Of a stretch of 64,000 nucleotides of DNA, positions 38,860 through 49,950 are shown in pieces. Below the pieces are notes generated by a model. The model saw nothing but the letters and a program-made list of their open reading frames with translations. It had not been told where the DNA came from and made no database searches. A program made the translations under genes and the position numbers. Origin of the DNA: Glutamicibacter arilaitensis Re117 (GTDB lineage: Bacteria > Actinomycetota > Actinomycetes > Actinomycetales > Micrococcaceae); NCBI RefSeq assembly GCF_000197735.1, contig NC_014550.1:1178001-1242000 (forward strand), read 5' to 3'. Each line of letters begins with the position of its first letter. The first letter of the stretch is position 1.

Positions 38860-41841
38860 ATGGCCCCACGTACCCAGTCTCAGGGGGCGAAGAAGCCCAC
38901 GACGCGCAAACCCAAGGCGTCCAGCTCTTCGTCCTCCAAGAAAACGCCCGAGAACCCGGAAGCGGAACTCGCCCTGCCGTTGCGCGCTATACGCAGCGTG
39001 TGGATGGGCGTTGCCCGGATCTTTGGCGGAGCATTCCGCCGAATCGGCGGAACCGTCAAGCCTGATTTCGAAGTCCGCCGCGACGGCACCGGACTCTTCC
39101 TCGCGCTGATCTCCATCACCGTGGCGATTATCGAGTGGTGGGGCCTGCGCGAAGCAGGATGGTTCGGCGTTGGCGTGCACGCCGTTGCCGGCGGAACCCT
39201 AGGCTTCATGGCCGTGCTGCTGCCGATCATCTTGTTCATCGGTGCGTTCCGGCTCTTCCGCTACCCGGAAGAAGTCACGTCCAACAACCGCATTGGCATC
39301 GGGCTGCTGATCATGACGCTCTCCGGTTCTTCCATTGCCTCGCTAGCCAATGGATCTCCTGCGGTTTCCGATGAGTTCGAGACGCTCTGGAATGCCGGCG
39401 GCATGGCCGGTTCCATCCTGGGCACCCCGTTGGGCCTGCTGATCTCGGTTCCCGGGGCCATGGCTGTGTTCATTTTCCTGGTCTTCATGTCGATCCTGAT
39501 CGTCACCGCGACGCCGTTCACCCAGATCCCTTCTCGCTTGCGTGCTGGCTACAACCGGTTGCTGGGACAGGATCCCGATGCGCCGCGTGCCAGCAGCGCA
39601 CGTTCCACCATGGAACTTGATCCGACGCGCGAAGACCATGACCAGTCCTACCTCTACCCGGAGGAGGACGCTCCCGCGCCCGCACCGAAAAAGAAGAAGC
39701 CCGGCTTCTTCGAACGCCGTGCAGCAGCGGCCCGCCAGGTCACCGAGGTCTACGACGTGGATGGCACAGAAACCTCCGAACGTCCTGGCGACGTCGCCTA
39801 CGACACCGCGGTCATCGACCCGAACGAGCCTTCCACCGACGCGCTGCCGGCCATCAACCGCAATTCGGGCAAGATTTTCGACGCCGATGAGGCAGCCACC
39901 CAGGCCATTGCCCGCCCTGACTTCACCGAGGAGTCCAGCAGCTCGCAGGATGACTCGGCCACCGTTGCCATCCCGAAGCCTTCAGGACCGCCACCGGGGG
40001 TCAAGCGCCCCACCAAGGCTGAAACTGAAATGGCCGAGATCATGGCCAACATCGGTTTGCAGTCCGAACCGGAGGCCACTACCTCCGCCATGGACCAGGT
40101 CTCCTCGCGTGCCGCCGGGCTCTCCGCCTCCCCACAGGCGCCAATTCCAGCCCGCAGCGAACAGCTGCAGCTCTCCGGAGACGTCACCTACACCCTGCCA
40201 GAAGAGCACTTCCTTCCTGCCGGCCCTCCGGCCAAGGAAGCTTCCGAAGCCAACCAGGTAGTGGTCGATGCACTGACCAACACCTTGCAGCAGTTCAAGG
40301 TCGATGCCCAGGTCACCGGATTCTCCCGCGGCCCAACGGTGACACGCTACGAGATCGAGCTGTCCCCGGGAACCAAGGTGGAGAAGGTCACCGCGCTGTC
40401 CAAGAACATCTCCTACGCCGTAGCTTCCTCGGATGTGCGCATCCTTTCGCCAATCCCCGGCAAGTCCGCCATCGGCATCGAAATCCCGAATACGGATAAG
40501 GAAGTCGTCGCCCTGGGCGACGTGCTGCGCAGCTCCAACGCCCGCAAGTCCGAGCACCCGATGGTCATGGGCGTGGGCAAGGACGTGGAAGGCGGCTTCG
40601 TCGTCGCCAACCTGGCCAAGATGCCGCACCTGCTGGTGGCAGGCGCCACCGGCGCCGGCAAGTCCTCGTTCGTGAACTCGATGATCACCTCGATCCTGAT
40701 GCGCTCCACCCCGGATGAAGTGCGCATGGTCATGGTCGACCCCAAGCGCGTGGAGCTCACCGCCTACGAGGGCGTGCCGCACCTGATTACCCCGATCATC
40801 ACCAACCCGAAGAAGGCCGCCGAAGCGCTGGGCTGGGTAGTGCGCGAAATGGACACCCGCTACGACGATCTGGCGAACTTCGGCTTCAAGCACATCGACG
40901 ACTTCAACAAGGCGGTCAAGGCCGGCAAGGTGCACCCTCCCGAGGGATCCAAGCGAGTGCTCAAGCCCTACCCGTACCTGCTGGTCATCGTCGATGAGCT
41001 CGCCGACCTGATGATGGTCGCCCCGCGCGACGTCGAGGAGTCGATTGTGCGCATCACCCAGCTGGCCCGTGCCGCCGGCATCCACCTGGTGCTGGCCACC
41101 CAGCGCCCGTCGGTGGACGTGGTCACCGGATTGATCAAGGCCAACGTGCCTTCGCGCATGGCCTTCGCGACCTCTTCGGTCACCGACTCCCGCGTGGTGC
41201 TGGACCAGCCGGGTGCCGAGAAGCTGCTGGGCCAGGGTGACGCCCTGTTCCTGCCGATGGGCACTTCCAAGCCGATGCGCGTGCAGGGCGCCTGGGTGAC
41301 CGAATCCGAGATCCATCGGGTGGTCGAGCACGTCAAGAGCCAGCTGGCTCCTGAATACCGCGACGACGTCATTCCAGCCGCCGAGAAGAAGAAGCAGATC
41401 GACGAGGACATCGGAGACGATCTGGATCTGCTGCTGCAGGCGACCGAGCTCGTGGTCACCAGCCAATTCGGTTCCACCTCGATGCTGCAGCGCAAGCTGC
41501 GCGTAGGCTTCGCCAAGGCTGGACGCCTGATGGACCTGATGGAATCGCGAGGCGTGGTCGGTCCTTCCGAGGGCTCCAAGGCCCGCGATGTGCTGATCCA
41601 GCCCGATGAGCTGCCGATGGTGCTGGCCGCCATGCGCGGCGATGACCCCTCAACCACTGCGCCATCGGCCACCGAGGCGGCACTGGTCCAAGAGGCCAAC
41701 GTGAACCACGCTGAGCCGGTCGCTGAGTATGCCGAGGACCTGGTTGCCAAGGATCTGGACGATCGCCCGCAAGCCGTTGACTACTTTGATGGCTCCGACG
41801 AACCCGGCGAAGACGCCTGGGACCTGACAGGAAGAAACTGA
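38860..41841 (+). CDS. ftsK: DNA translocase FtsK/SpoIIIE
   Basis: 993 aa. It pumps chromosomal DNA at the division septum and delivers dif sites for dimer resolution. Four to five membrane helices lie in about residues 75-225. An acidic/proline-rich linker (about 230-420) follows, then the motor with Walker A in [14 protein letters not shown], Walker B in [11 protein letters not shown] and [25 protein letters not shown]-terminal gamma winged helix starts at [22 protein letters not shown]. The N-terminal tail is very basic. pgsA follows after five bases. Confidence 0.96.
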   Translation: MAPRTQSQGAKKPTTRKPKASSSSSSKKTPENPEAELALPLRAIRSVWMGVARIFGGAFRRIGGTVKPDFEVRRDGTGLFLALISITVAIIEWWGLREAGWFGVGVHAVAGGTLGFMAVLLPIILFIGAFRLFRYPEEVTSNNRIGIGLLIMTLSGSSIASLANGSPAVSDEFETLWNAGGMAGSILGTPLGLLISVPGAMAVFIFLVFMSILIVTATPFTQIPSRLRAGYNRLLGQDPDAPRASSARSTMELDPTREDHDQSYLYPEEDAPAPAPKKKKPGFFERRAAAARQVTEVYDVDGTETSERPGDVAYDTAVIDPNEPSTDALPAINRNSGKIFDADEAATQAIARPDFTEESSSSQDDSATVAIPKPSGPPPGVKRPTKAETEMAEIMANIGLQSEPEATTSAMDQVSSRAAGLSASPQAPIPARSEQLQLSGDVTYTLPEEHFLPAGPPAKEASEANQVVVDALTNTLQQFKVDAQVTGFSRGPTVTRYEIELSPGTKVEKVTALSKNISYAVASSDVRILSPIPGKSAIGIEIPNTDKEVVALGDVLRSSNARKSEHPMVMGVGKDVEGGFVVANLAKMPHLLVAGATGAGKSSFVNSMITSILMRSTPDEVRMVMVDPKRVELTAYEGVPHLITPIITNPKKAAEALGWVVREMDTRYDDLANFGFKHIDDFNKAVKAGKVHPPEGSKRVLKPYPYLLVIVDELADLMMVAPRDVEESIVRITQLARAAGIHLVLATQRPSVDVVTGLIKANVPSRMAFATSSVTDSRVVLDQPGAEKLLGQGDALFLPMGTSKPMRVQGAWVTESEIHRVVEHVKSQLAPEYRDDVIPAAEKKKQIDEDIGDDLDLLLQATELVVTSQFGSTSMLQRKLRVGFAKAGRLMDLMESRGVVGPSEGSKARDVLIQPDELPMVLAAMRGDDPSTTAPSATEAALVQEANVNHAEPVAEYAEDLVAKDLDDRPQAVDYFDGSDEPGEDAWDLTGRN

Positions 41842-41846
41842 TACCC

Positions 41847-42449
41847 ATGAGCGAGCAAGCAGGCAGCAGTGCCCAGCAGCCGGTACCGACGCTGAATATC
41901 GCCAACGTGCTCACTACCATCCGCATCATCATGGTGCCGTTCTTCGTGTGGGCCCTGTTGTTCGACGACCATGAGCAGCGCTTGTGGCGCTGGGTCGCGC
42001 TGGGACTTTTCGTCGTGGCCATGTACACCGACAAGCTCGACGGGGACCTGGCGCGCAGCCGTGGGCTGGTCACCAACTTCGGCAAGATCGCAGACCCGAT
42101 CGCCGACAAGCTGCTCACCGGTTCCGCGCTGGTTTGCTTCTCGATTCTGGACGAACTGCATTGGTGGGTCACCATCGTGATCCTGGTGCGCGAATGGGGC
42201 ATCACCTTGCTGCGCGTGGTGGTCATCCGCTACGGCGTGATTGCAGCGAACATGGGCGGCAAGATCAAGACCGTGCTGCAGGCAATCGTGATCGGCCTGT
42301 ATCTGCTGCCATACACTTACGACATTGATTGGCTGGGCACAGTGGCCTGGTACCTGATGCTGCTGACTCTGGCAGTCACCGTGGTGACGGGGCTGGAATA
42401 CCTGGTCAAGGCAGGCCAGCTGGTGGCCACTGCCAAGAAACAGAAGTAG
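41847..42449 (+). CDS. pgsA: CDP-diacylglycerol-glycerol-3-phosphate 3-phosphatidyltransferase
   Basis: 200 aa. It makes phosphatidylglycerol phosphate at the membrane. The CDP-alcohol phosphotransferase signature D(x2)DG(x2)AR(x8)G(x3)D is only partly standard: the segment reads YTDKLDGDLARSRGLVTNFGKIADPIADK, so the first part is TDKLDGDLAR. About five helices are visible. The position between ftsK and the cinA-domain gene is the usual actinobacterial order. Cardiolipin synthase is the less likely alternative. Confidence 0.9.
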   Translation: MSEQAGSSAQQPVPTLNIANVLTTIRIIMVPFFVWALLFDDHEQRLWRWVALGLFVVAMYTDKLDGDLARSRGLVTNFGKIADPIADKLLTGSALVCFSILDELHWWVTIVILVREWGITLLRVVVIRYGVIAANMGGKIKTVLQAIVIGLYLLPYTYDIDWLGTVAWYLMLLTLAVTVVTGLEYLVKAGQLVATAKKQK

Positions 42450-42459
42450 GATCAGCGCC

Positions 42460-42942
42460 ATGAAGCCCAAAGCACCAGAGGTGATCGCCAAAGCCATTGA
42501 CAGCGCAGTGCAGTTGGCTACCGCTGAGTCACTGACTGCTGGCATGATCGCCGCGCGCCTGGCTGAGGTGCCAGGGGCTTCAGCGGTGCTGCGCGGGGGA
42601 GTAGTCAGCTATTCCTCTGAGGTCAAGGCATCCTTGCTGGGTGTCGATGCTCAACTCCTTGAAGCTCATGGCTCGGTGGATCCGGAAGTTGCCCGGCAAA
42701 TGGCCGTAGGCGCACAACGTGCCTGCGGAGCAGAAGCAGCGGTTTCTGCCACCGGCGTCGCTGGACCTGAACCACATGACGGCAAGGCCGTGGGGACCGT
42801 GTATATTGGGTGGGCCATGGGCACTGAGTCCGGATCCGAGGTCCACCATTTTGTGGGAGACCGAGCGCAGATTCGTGAACAGAGCACCCAGGCAGCACTT
42901 CACCAGTTCATTGCCATCTTGGATAAAGCTTCTTCACAGTAA
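42460..42942 (+). CDS. pncC: nicotinamide-nucleotide amidohydrolase (CinA C-terminal domain)
   Basis: 160 aa, a stand-alone CinA C-terminal domain. It deamidates NMN in NAD recycling. The family motif TAESLTAGMIAARLAEVPGAS (broken here into TAESLTAG and LAEVPGAS), GGVVSYSSEVKASLLGV and ATGVAGPEPHDGKAVGTVYIG are present. The family usually has GP(D/E)GG where this has EPHDG. It is ten bases after pgsA and ahead of clgR. Confidence 0.9.
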   Translation: MKPKAPEVIAKAIDSAVQLATAESLTAGMIAARLAEVPGASAVLRGGVVSYSSEVKASLLGVDAQLLEAHGSVDPEVARQMAVGAQRACGAEAAVSATGVAGPEPHDGKAVGTVYIGWAMGTESGSEVHHFVGDRAQIREQSTQAALHQFIAILDKASSQ

Positions 42943-43231
42943 GACGCGAAATACTCTTTTTCCCGAGATGTTACGCAAAAATCACCTCCAATGTGGCGTA
43001 GGTCGCAATTATGTGATTAGGGTGAATGCACGGGAACAAATTCGTATGACCCGTCGTTGTACGAACTGTAGGGCCGCAAGGATGGCCCCCGTATTTGATT
43101 AGATCTTCGAGATGGACCTAGGAGCAGAGGCTAAATTCATGGTCAAGCAACCCGTAACTGTCAATGGTGTCGTCCGTTGGCGCGATATGGGAGAAGCCCA
43201 TATGGTCCAGCCCGAGAAGGAGGAGCACAAA

Positions 43232-43552
43232 ATGGTAGTACTCCGTCATGAAATCGGCGACGTCCTGCGTGACGTCCGCCAGCGCCAGGGCCGCACCCTG
43301 CGCGAGGTTTCGCATAGTGCACGAGTCTCCCTCGGATACCTGTCCGAGGTTGAGCGCGGTCAGAAGGAAGCCTCTTCTGAGCTGCTCTCTTCGATCTGCG
43401 TCGCACTGGAAATCCCACTATCTGTGATGCTCCGCGAAGTATCCGAGCGTGTTGCGCTGGCCGAAGGCATCGCAATCCCGGATACCGTACCAACGGATAT
43501 GGCCAACGAGTTCGCGGCTAAGGGCAGTAACAAGCCGCTGGCTTCGGTCTAA
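43232..43552 (+). CDS. clgR: ClgR-type XRE-family transcription factor
   Basis: 106 aa from ATG 43232, preceded by AAGGAGG with eight bases spacing. In-frame starts at 43112 and 43139 would add residues but lack a site of this strength. The helix-turn-helix [25 protein letters not shown] (two halves: [25 protein letters not shown]) and [20 protein letters not shown] are close to ClgR of corynebacteria and Streptomyces, which activates clp protease genes under stress. The Ala-rich C-terminus of ClgR family members is itself a Clp target; here the tail ends SNKPLASV. Confidence 0.88.
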   Translation: MVVLRHEIGDVLRDVRQRQGRTLREVSHSARVSLGYLSEVERGQKEASSELLSSICVALEIPLSVMLREVSERVALAEGIAIPDTVPTDMANEFAAKGSNKPLASV

Positions 43553-43605
43553 CGCCAAATTTTCAAGGCTACCGCTACTCAGTAATCGAGACTGCCGGCG
43601 GCCGA

Positions 43606-43640
43606 GCAAGGAGCCTACGCGAAATGCGTGGGCTCCTTGC
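43606..43640 (+). terminator. terminator after clgR
   Basis: Fifteen-base arms 43606-43620 and 43626-43640 with one wobble pair and a GAAAT loop. Only a short non-T tail follows, but the stem is strong. Confidence 0.65.
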
Positions 43641-43662
43641 CTATGCGTGGGAGAATAACTAG

Positions 43663-43887
43663 GTGAAAAACAGCGATTTCTGGCGCAACATGGAAAACGA
43701 GTTTGGCTCGAGGTACTCCCACGTGCTGGCCGACTCCATGTCCCTAACCGAACTTGATAGCCTCACCGCAGCCGAAGCGCTGAATAAGGGCGTCAAGCCG
43801 AAAATGATCTGGGAAGCCATCTGCCGGGCACAAGATGTTCCGGCTGAACGCTGGCTCGGCGTAGATATCGAGCCAAAGGACTCCTGA
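43663..43887 (+). CDS. DUF3046 family protein
   Basis: 74 aa, GTG start. The family pattern FWRxMExEFG...DSMSLxEL...AAEALNxGVxPxxIWxAICxAQDVPxERWxG is complete. DUF3046 genes sit directly before recA in many actinobacteria, as here. The function is unknown. It may be part of the SOS neighbourhood, but no LexA box precedes it; the box lies after it. Confidence 0.88.
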   Translation: MKNSDFWRNMENEFGSRYSHVLADSMSLTELDSLTAAEALNKGVKPKMIWEAICRAQDVPAERWLGVDIEPKDS

Positions 43888-43941
43888 ATATCCCGTTCGA
43901 AAACCACGACTTCGAATCTTCGAACACGCCGTGTTGAATTT

Positions 43942-43955
43942 CGAACATCTGTTCG
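43942..43955 (+). promoter_or_regulatory. LexA (SOS) box of recA
   Basis: CGAACATCTGTTCG is a perfect actinobacterial SOS box (CGAAC-N4-GTTCG). It lies 174 bases before the recA start and just upstream of a TAGGGTTAT-like -10 region, so recA is under LexA control. Confidence 0.92.
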
Positions 43956-44128
43956 GATAGGGTTATCCTAGAAACGGCGCAGGAAACTGCGACGAAAACT
44001 TAAGCACTGAGATTGTCCACACTTGAGGGCTATCGGAGTCCAAAGTGTCGGTGGACGAGCATACTGTCTATTGCAGGACAAAATTCATGAGCAAGCACGT
44101 AGCAGGCTTGCAAGAGCAAAGGTGAACC

Positions 44129-45181
44129 ATGGCAGCAAAAAATGATCGGGAAAAGGCGCTAGAGGCTGTCCTTGGCCAAATCGACAAGGCCTACGGCAAG
44201 GGCTCGGTCATGCGCCTGGGCGATGAAACCCGCGCACCCATTGAAGTAATTCCTACCGGCTCGGTCGCCTTGGATGTCGCCCTTGGCATTGGCGGACTGC
44301 CACGCGGCCGCGTGGTGGAGATCTACGGTCCTGAATCATCGGGTAAAACCACTGTGGCCCTGCACGCTGTTGCCAGCGCACAGAAGGCTGGCGGCGTCGC
44401 AGCATTCATCGATGCTGAGCACGCATTGGATCCGGAATATGCGAAGAAGCTGGGCGTCGACACCGATGCACTGCTGGTCTCCCAGCCGGATACCGGTGAG
44501 CAGGCGCTGGAAATCATGGATATGCTCGTGGGCTCCGGCGCACTGGACATCATCGTCATCGACTCCGTGGCGGCCTTGGTTCCACGTGCCGAAATCGAAG
44601 GCGAGATGGGCGACAGCCACGTTGGCCTTCAGGCGCGACTGATGTCCCAGGCCCTGCGTAAGATTACCGGTCGCCTCTCCGCCTCGAAGACCACCGCAAT
44701 CTTCATCAACCAGCTGCGTGAAAAGATCGGTGTCTTCTTCGGCAGCCCGGAAACCACCACCGGTGGCAAGGCGCTGAAGTTCTACGCTTCGGTACGTATT
44801 GATATTCGACGCATCGAGACCTTGAAAGAGGGCACCAACGCGGTCGGTAACCGTACCCGCTGCAAGATTGTCAAGAACAAGATGGCCCCGCCATTCAAGC
44901 AGGCTGAATTCGATATCCTTTACGGCCACGGTATTTCTCGTGAAGGTTCGCTCATCGACATGGGTGTTGAGCACAACCTGGTCAAGAAGTCCGGCGCTTG
45001 GTTCACCTACGACGGAGACCAGCTGGGCCAGGGCAAGGAAAACGCCCGCCGCTTCCTGCGCGATAACCCGGACCTGGCCAATGAGCTCGAACGCCAGATC
45101 CTGCAGAAGCTTGGCGTTACGCCAATGGAAGAGGTCGAAGAAGACGAAACAGAACTGCGAGTCGTCGAGGGCGATAAGTAG
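44129..45181 (+). CDS. recA: recombinase RecA
   Basis: 350 aa. It forms nucleoprotein filaments for homologous recombination and triggers LexA self-cleavage. Walker A is GPESSGKTT, the L1/L2 loops and the [20 protein letters not shown] region are standard, and no intein is present. The C-terminus is acidic ([17 protein letters not shown]). recX overlaps the last base of its stop codon. The SOS box upstream shows damage induction. Confidence 0.98.
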   Translation: MAAKNDREKALEAVLGQIDKAYGKGSVMRLGDETRAPIEVIPTGSVALDVALGIGGLPRGRVVEIYGPESSGKTTVALHAVASAQKAGGVAAFIDAEHALDPEYAKKLGVDTDALLVSQPDTGEQALEIMDMLVGSGALDIIVIDSVAALVPRAEIEGEMGDSHVGLQARLMSQALRKITGRLSASKTTAIFINQLREKIGVFFGSPETTTGGKALKFYASVRIDIRRIETLKEGTNAVGNRTRCKIVKNKMAPPFKQAEFDILYGHGISREGSLIDMGVEHNLVKKSGAWFTYDGDQLGQGKENARRFLRDNPDLANELERQILQKLGVTPMEEVEEDETELRVVEGDK

Positions 45182-46068
45182 TGGCCTCAGGCTTTCAACG
45201 ACGTAGCGTCCGCCCCGGAAAAAAATCCGGGGCGGACGCTACGTCCGTTTCCAAAGAGTTCCAGGGCGATCTGGACGATATGCCAGACTGGGCCAAACCC
45301 AGCCCGGAAGAATTGGAAAAGCAAGCGGCTGAAGAAGCAGCCAGGCAAGAACGTGCTGCGGCACGCGCCGCTGCCCCAAGCATGCCAGCGGGCAGTACCT
45401 CACGCACCATTGCCAGCCTCGCGAATGAATCCAAAGCGCCGGGCAGCATTGAAGAGCTGCGAGCTGCTATGGAGCAGATTGTTGCGGCTCCGGCCGTAGC
45501 TCAGCCTTCGAAGAAAGAACGGCGTGAAGCGCGCCAAGCACGGCAAGTGGCGCGCGAAGCGGGGGAGCCTGAGCAGCTCAGCGATGATCAATGGCGTGAA
45601 AAAGCGCGGAGCATTTTGCTGCGCCAGCTCACGGCCAGTGATAAGACGGCCAAACAGCTCAAGGACAAGCTCCTTGAAAAGGAATGCCCTGAAGACATAG
45701 CCGATGAAGTCATTGACCGTTATGTCGAGATTAATCTCGTTGATGATCAACGCTTTGCCAAGTCCTGGGTAGTTGCCCGTGCTCGCTCACGTGGACTGGC
45801 CCGCGGCGCAATCAAGCACGAGCTGCGTTCCAAAGGCATTGATGACGAATCGGCTGCCGAAGCACTTGAGCAAATAGACGATGAATCCGAGGAGCAACGA
45901 GCCCGTGAACTTGTGCGGGCAAAGCTGCGTCCAGAATCAATGGGAGCAGATCGCGACAGGGCATTGCGCCGACTCGTCGGGATGCTGGGCCGCAAGGGTT
46001 ACCACGGCGGAATGGCCTTTAAAGTTGCGCGCGAGGAATGGGAAGAGCGATTCGGCAATCGCTACTGA
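45181..46068 (+). CDS. recX: recombination regulator RecX
   Basis: 295 aa from a GTG that overlaps the recA stop by one base. RecX restrains RecA filaments. The C-terminal 160 residues carry the three-helix RecX repeats (LLRQLTASDKTAKQLKDKL, YVEINLVDDQRFAKSWV, SRGLARGAIKHELRSKGI). The first 130 residues are a low-complexity Ala/Glu/Lys extension, typical of actinobacteria but not conserved. Codons 7-22 lie in a 20-bp hairpin (see the separate entry), so the true start could be downstream. Confidence 0.9.
   Translation: MASGFQRRSVRPGKKSGADATSVSKEFQGDLDDMPDWAKPSPEELEKQAAEEAARQERAAARAAAPSMPAGSTSRTIASLANESKAPGSIEELRAAMEQIVAAPAVAQPSKKERREARQARQVAREAGEPEQLSDDQWREKARSILLRQLTASDKTAKQLKDKLLEKECPEDIADEVIDRYVEINLVDDQRFAKSWVVARARSRGLARGAIKHELRSKGIDDESAAEALEQIDDESEEQRARELVRAKLRPESMGADRDRALRRLVGMLGRKGYHGGMAFKVAREEWEERFGNRY
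45200..45245 (+). promoter_or_regulatory. perfect 20-bp hairpin between recA stop and recX body
   Basis: Arms 45200-45219 and 45226-45245 are exact complements, with a loop of six A. It begins 19 bases after the recA stop and lies inside the first codons of recX. The shape is that of a terminator/attenuator, though only three T follow the stem (CGTTTCC). It could reduce recX expression relative to recA or stabilise the recA message. Confidence 0.8.
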
Positions 46069-46370
46069 TTGCGCTTTGATTTTCGAATTCGTTCCTTGCC
46101 GCGGCGGTCAAGCCAATCATCCAGGCTCTGATAGCCCCACAAATACAGGGCGCCGAAGCCGGCGAGCACTGAGCCAACACCGATGTTGAACAGCAAATCA
46201 TCGATTTTGTAGTCAATTGGTGGAATGAGGCGGATGCTGATTGGGACAGCGAAGAGGAATAGCACGGACAAACTGGCCATCCACCAATGGAAAACCTTCA
46301 TGCCATGGCTCAAAGGCAGCGCACGGTTCTTCTTAGTTTCCGATGGCGGCAGTTGCGAATGGTTTTCCAC
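46062..46370 (-). CDS. small membrane protein, unknown function
   Basis: 102 aa with two hydrophobic segments (about 27-47 and 61-80) and a basic C-terminus. Its 3' end overlaps the end of recX by seven bases in the convergent direction. No family is recognised. Confidence 0.6.
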   Translation of the reverse strand: MENHSQLPPSETKKNRALPLSHGMKVFHWWMASLSVLFLFAVPISIRLIPPIDYKIDDLLFNIGVGSVLAGFGALYLWGYQSLDDWLDRRGKERIRKSKRNQ

Positions 46371-46545
46371 GAGGATCCCTCTGATAGGACGAAATAGCTA
46401 GCCGATAGTCTAATTCCATGCTAACCCTCGGGCACGCATGTAGCGAAGCCGACCGCTTGCCGGACTTCGCGCCCAGTGGAGTGCAGTAATTCACCCTAGG
46501 GTCACCTATATTTCAGCAGTACACGATCTTCGGTAATCTTGAAGG

Positions 46546-48075
46546 GTGACTGAGCTAGAACCCCTGAGCAGAATCGGCAGTGAAGACCATCCCCGTACCT
46601 ATGAAGTACGTACCTTCGGCTGCCAAATGAACGTCCATGACTCCGAACGCCTCTCCGGACTCCTCGAAAATGCAGGACTATCCCGCAAACCCGAAGAGCA
46701 GGCCGAAGAAGTAGCTGACGTTGTCGTCTTCAACACCTGCGCCGTGCGCGAAAACGCGGACAACAAACTTTATGGGCATCTTGGCCTGCTGAAGAATCTC
46801 AAGGCCGAACGTCCAGGGATGCAGATTGCAGTCGGCGGCTGCCTAGCTCAGAAGGACCGCGACACCATCGTCAAAAAAGCTCCATGGGTAGACGTGGTAT
46901 TCGGTACGCACAATATCGGCTCATTGCCTGCGCTGCTGGACCGTGCGACCCACAACAAGAAAGCACAGCTGGAGATCCTTGAATCTTTGGATGTCTTCCC
47001 CTCGACCTTGCCTACCCGCCGCGAATCGGTGTACGCAGGTTGGGTTTCGATCTCCGTGGGCTGCAACAATACCTGCACCTTCTGCATCGTGCCTTCGCTG
47101 CGCGGCAAGGAACGCGACCGCCGACCAGGCGAAATTCTCGCCGAGATCCAAGCACTGGTTGACGACGGCGCCATTGAAGTAACCCTGCTGGGTCAAAACG
47201 TAAACTCCTACGGCGTGGAATTCGGAGACCGGTTGGCCTTCGGCAAGCTGCTGCGCGCCTGCGGTGAAATCGAGGGACTGGAACGCGTGCGATTCACCAG
47301 TCCGCATCCGGCTGCGTTCACCGATGATGTCATTGAGGCCATGGCCGAAACGCCTAATGTCATGCCGCAGCTGCACATGCCCCTGCAGTCCGGCTCGGAC
47401 AAGGTCCTCAAGGACATGCGCCGTTCCTACCGTTCGAAAAAGTTTCTTGGCATTTTGGATAAGGTCAGGGAACGCATCCCGCATGCAGCAATCACCACCG
47501 ACATCATTGTCGGCTTCCCTGGTGAAACTGAAGAAGACTTCCAAGCGACGCTCGACGTAGTTCAAGCATCGCGATTCTCCTCCGCATTCACCTTCCAATA
47601 TTCCAAGCGACCTGGCACTCCGGCGGCTGAATTGGAAGAGCAGCTTCCCAAAGCCGTGGTTCAGGAACGCTATGAGCGTTTGACGCAGCTCCAAGACCGC
47701 ATCGCCAAGGAAGAGAATGCAAAGCAGCTGGGCAGGACGGTAGAAGTCATGGTCACCGAGCAGTCCGGCCGTAAATCTGCCGAAACCCACCGTTTGACCG
47801 GACGCGCACAGGACCAGCGCCTGGTGCACTTCTCCGTACCAGACGGCGCTGAAACACCGCGTCCAGGCGATCTTGCGACCCTTCCTATTACCGAAGTGGC
47901 AGCATTCCACTTGATCTCTGATCCATCCGCTAGCCAGTATTCCTTGCGCCGCTCACGCGCTGGGGATGCATGGGACCGCGCCCAAGCCGAAAGCTGTGGT
48001 GTGCCGAGTCCCGGTGCAGCCTCCTCCACTGGCGCTACGAATTTGGGCATGCCAACTTTGAAGGTGCGCAGCTAA
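46546..48075 (+). CDS. miaB: tRNA-2-methylthio-N6-dimethylallyladenosine synthase
   Basis: 509 aa, GTG start. It methylthiolates i6A37 in tRNAs reading UNN codons. The N-terminal UPF0004 domain begins [18 protein letters not shown] and has two further cysteines ([15 protein letters not shown]). The radical SAM motif CNNTCTFC is followed by the TRAM domain (about 380-450) and a Ser/Ala-rich C-terminal tail. Its substrate is made by the product of the next gene, miaA, five bases downstream. Confidence 0.96.
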   Translation: MTELEPLSRIGSEDHPRTYEVRTFGCQMNVHDSERLSGLLENAGLSRKPEEQAEEVADVVVFNTCAVRENADNKLYGHLGLLKNLKAERPGMQIAVGGCLAQKDRDTIVKKAPWVDVVFGTHNIGSLPALLDRATHNKKAQLEILESLDVFPSTLPTRRESVYAGWVSISVGCNNTCTFCIVPSLRGKERDRRPGEILAEIQALVDDGAIEVTLLGQNVNSYGVEFGDRLAFGKLLRACGEIEGLERVRFTSPHPAAFTDDVIEAMAETPNVMPQLHMPLQSGSDKVLKDMRRSYRSKKFLGILDKVRERIPHAAITTDIIVGFPGETEEDFQATLDVVQASRFSSAFTFQYSKRPGTPAAELEEQLPKAVVQERYERLTQLQDRIAKEENAKQLGRTVEVMVTEQSGRKSAETHRLTGRAQDQRLVHFSVPDGAETPRPGDLATLPITEVAAFHLISDPSASQYSLRRSRAGDAWDRAQAESCGVPSPGAASSTGATNLGMPTLKVRS

Positions 48076-48079
48076 GTAC

Positions 48080-48982
48080 ATGACCAATTCGAACCTGCCG
48101 GTAATTGCCGTCGTTGGCCCCACCGGGACCGGCAAGTCAGATTTAGCGATTTCTCTGGCCCAAGAACTGGGTGGAGAAATCGTCAATTCTGATGCACTGC
48201 AGTTCTACCGCGGCATGGACATCGGCACCGCCAAGCTGCCTATCAACGAACGCGGTGGAATCGCACACCATCTGCTGGACACCATGTCGATCCGCGAGGA
48301 AGCCTCCGTTGCTGCTTTCCAAGCGCAAGCGCGAGAGCAATTCGCTCAAATACGTGCCCGCGGCAAGGTCCCGGTGATGGTCGGCGGTTCGGGGCTGTAC
48401 GTGCGTGCAGCGTTGGACGTCATTGACTTCCCACCCACAGACCCTGACGCTAGGCGCAGGCTGGAAGCAGAAGTTGAGGCTGAAGGCGATGGGAGCTTGC
48501 GTCGCCGGCTAGCTGAAGTGGATCCGGTATCGGCCGGACGCAACCTGGATCTGCGCCGAGCCATCAGGGCCTTGGAAGTCTATGAGATCTCGGGGCGTGC
48601 TTTCAGTTCTTTCATGCCCCAACGCGAGTACTTTGCACCAGCCATCCAAATTGGTTTGAACTATGAACGCCAAGCCTTACATGCGGCCTTGGAAAATCGT
48701 GTGCACAAAATGGATTCCATGGGATTGGCCGAAGAAGTTGCCGGATTGCTTGAGCAGGGATTGCGCGAAGGCAAAACCGCATCACGCGCCATCGGGTACC
48801 AGCAGTACATCGACTATTTGGATTCCCAAATCACCAGGGCAGAAGCCATCGAGCAAACGGTCATTGCGACTCGGAAATTCGCCCGGCGGCAGATCACCTG
48901 GTTCAACGCAGATGCGCGGGTCAGCTGGTTGGATCCGACCGAACCAGATCTGCTGGAAAAAGCACTAAAGATTATTGGCTAG
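48080..48982 (+). CDS. miaA: tRNA dimethylallyltransferase
   Basis: 300 aa. It adds a dimethylallyl group to A37. The P-loop [40 protein letters not shown] and the C-terminal GYQQYIDYL are family motifs. Catalytic Asp is in NSDA. It is part of a miaB-miaA-dapF operon. Confidence 0.96.
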   Translation: MTNSNLPVIAVVGPTGTGKSDLAISLAQELGGEIVNSDALQFYRGMDIGTAKLPINERGGIAHHLLDTMSIREEASVAAFQAQAREQFAQIRARGKVPVMVGGSGLYVRAALDVIDFPPTDPDARRRLEAEVEAEGDGSLRRRLAEVDPVSAGRNLDLRRAIRALEVYEISGRAFSSFMPQREYFAPAIQIGLNYERQALHAALENRVHKMDSMGLAEEVAGLLEQGLREGKTASRAIGYQQYIDYLDSQITRAEAIEQTVIATRKFARRQITWFNADARVSWLDPTEPDLLEKALKIIG

Positions 48983-49014
48983 CCAACGTAAGTACGAAAA
49001 CTCTAGGAGCATTG

Positions 49015-49950
49015 ATGTACCGCACCGAATTAGGACAGCTGGCTGGACAACGTTTTGCCAAAGGCCATGCCACCGGCAATGACTTCGTACTGGTTGCAGA
49101 CCCCGAAGCCAAGCTCGAGCTCAGCCCGGAACAGGTAGCGGCCGTGTGCCACCGCCGCTTCGGCATTGGGGCAGACGGGCTGATCCGCGCCGTGCCAACC
49201 TCCCTCGTCCCAGGATATGAAGAACAGTTCCTCGATAATCCCAAGGCCTACTGGTTCATGGATTACCGGAACAACGACGGTTCCATCGCCGAAATGTGCG
49301 GCAATGGTGTGCGTGCCTTCGCGCACTACCTGATCGCCGAAGGTCTGATCAGCCTGCAGGTTGGGCAAAGCTTCCAGATCGGCAGCCGTGCAGGAGTCAA
49401 GGAAATTACCCGGCTTGCCGATGGCTATGCGGTGAATCTGGGTCCTTGGGGATTGATCTTCGAACAGGAAGCGACCGAAAGATCAATTGACTCCATGGTC
49501 AAGCCACGTGGATGGGAGCAGGCACTGCCTGCTTTGAGCATCACCATGGGAAACCCCCATACCGTCGTGGCCCTGCCCGATGCCCAAATGCTCGAAGAGC
49601 TGGACCTCTTCCAAGCACCAGAGGTCTCTCCGGTTCCGGTCAACGGCACCAACGTGGAATTCGTAGTTCCATCCGAGCCACTCATTGAAGAAGATGGAGT
49701 GGCGCAGGTGCAGATGCGTGTATACGAACGCGGGGTTGGGGAGACCCTTTCCTGCGGCACCGGAGCCTGCGCGGCAGCCGCAGCCGTACGGTACTGGGCT
49801 CGCAGCACCGCACTGATCAATCAGTGGGCTGTCACTGTGCCAGGTGGAGTCGTGGGAGTTGAATTCCGCAGCAATGAGGCAGGTGGCGAAGACACGATCC
49901 TCAGCGGACCGGCGGATCTGGTTGCCCGCGGAGTAATCGGGACGGAGTAG
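49015..49950 (+). CDS. dapF: diaminopimelate epimerase
   Basis: 311 aa from ATG 49015, with AGGAG upstream; a TTG one codon earlier is possible. It converts LL- to meso-diaminopimelate for lysine and cell wall. Both catalytic cysteines are present in EMCGNGVRAFAH and LSCGTGACAAA; KGHATGNDFVL starts the domain. This is the real DapF; the cntK homologue in the metallophore operon is a distant paralogue. The backbone breaks right after it. Confidence 0.96.
   Translation: MYRTELGQLAGQRFAKGHATGNDFVLVADPEAKLELSPEQVAAVCHRRFGIGADGLIRAVPTSLVPGYEEQFLDNPKAYWFMDYRNNDGSIAEMCGNGVRAFAHYLIAEGLISLQVGQSFQIGSRAGVKEITRLADGYAVNLGPWGLIFEQEATERSIDSMVKPRGWEQALPALSITMGNPHTVVALPDAQMLEELDLFQAPEVSPVPVNGTNVEFVVPSEPLIEEDGVAQVQMRVYERGVGETLSCGTGACAAAAAVRYWARSTALINQWAVTVPGGVVGVEFRSNEAGGEDTILSGPADLVARGVIGTE

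Noticed and set aside
39982-41466. 494-codon open frame antisense to ftsK
   Set aside because: FtsK motor motifs are on the + strand; the antisense product has only shadow composition.
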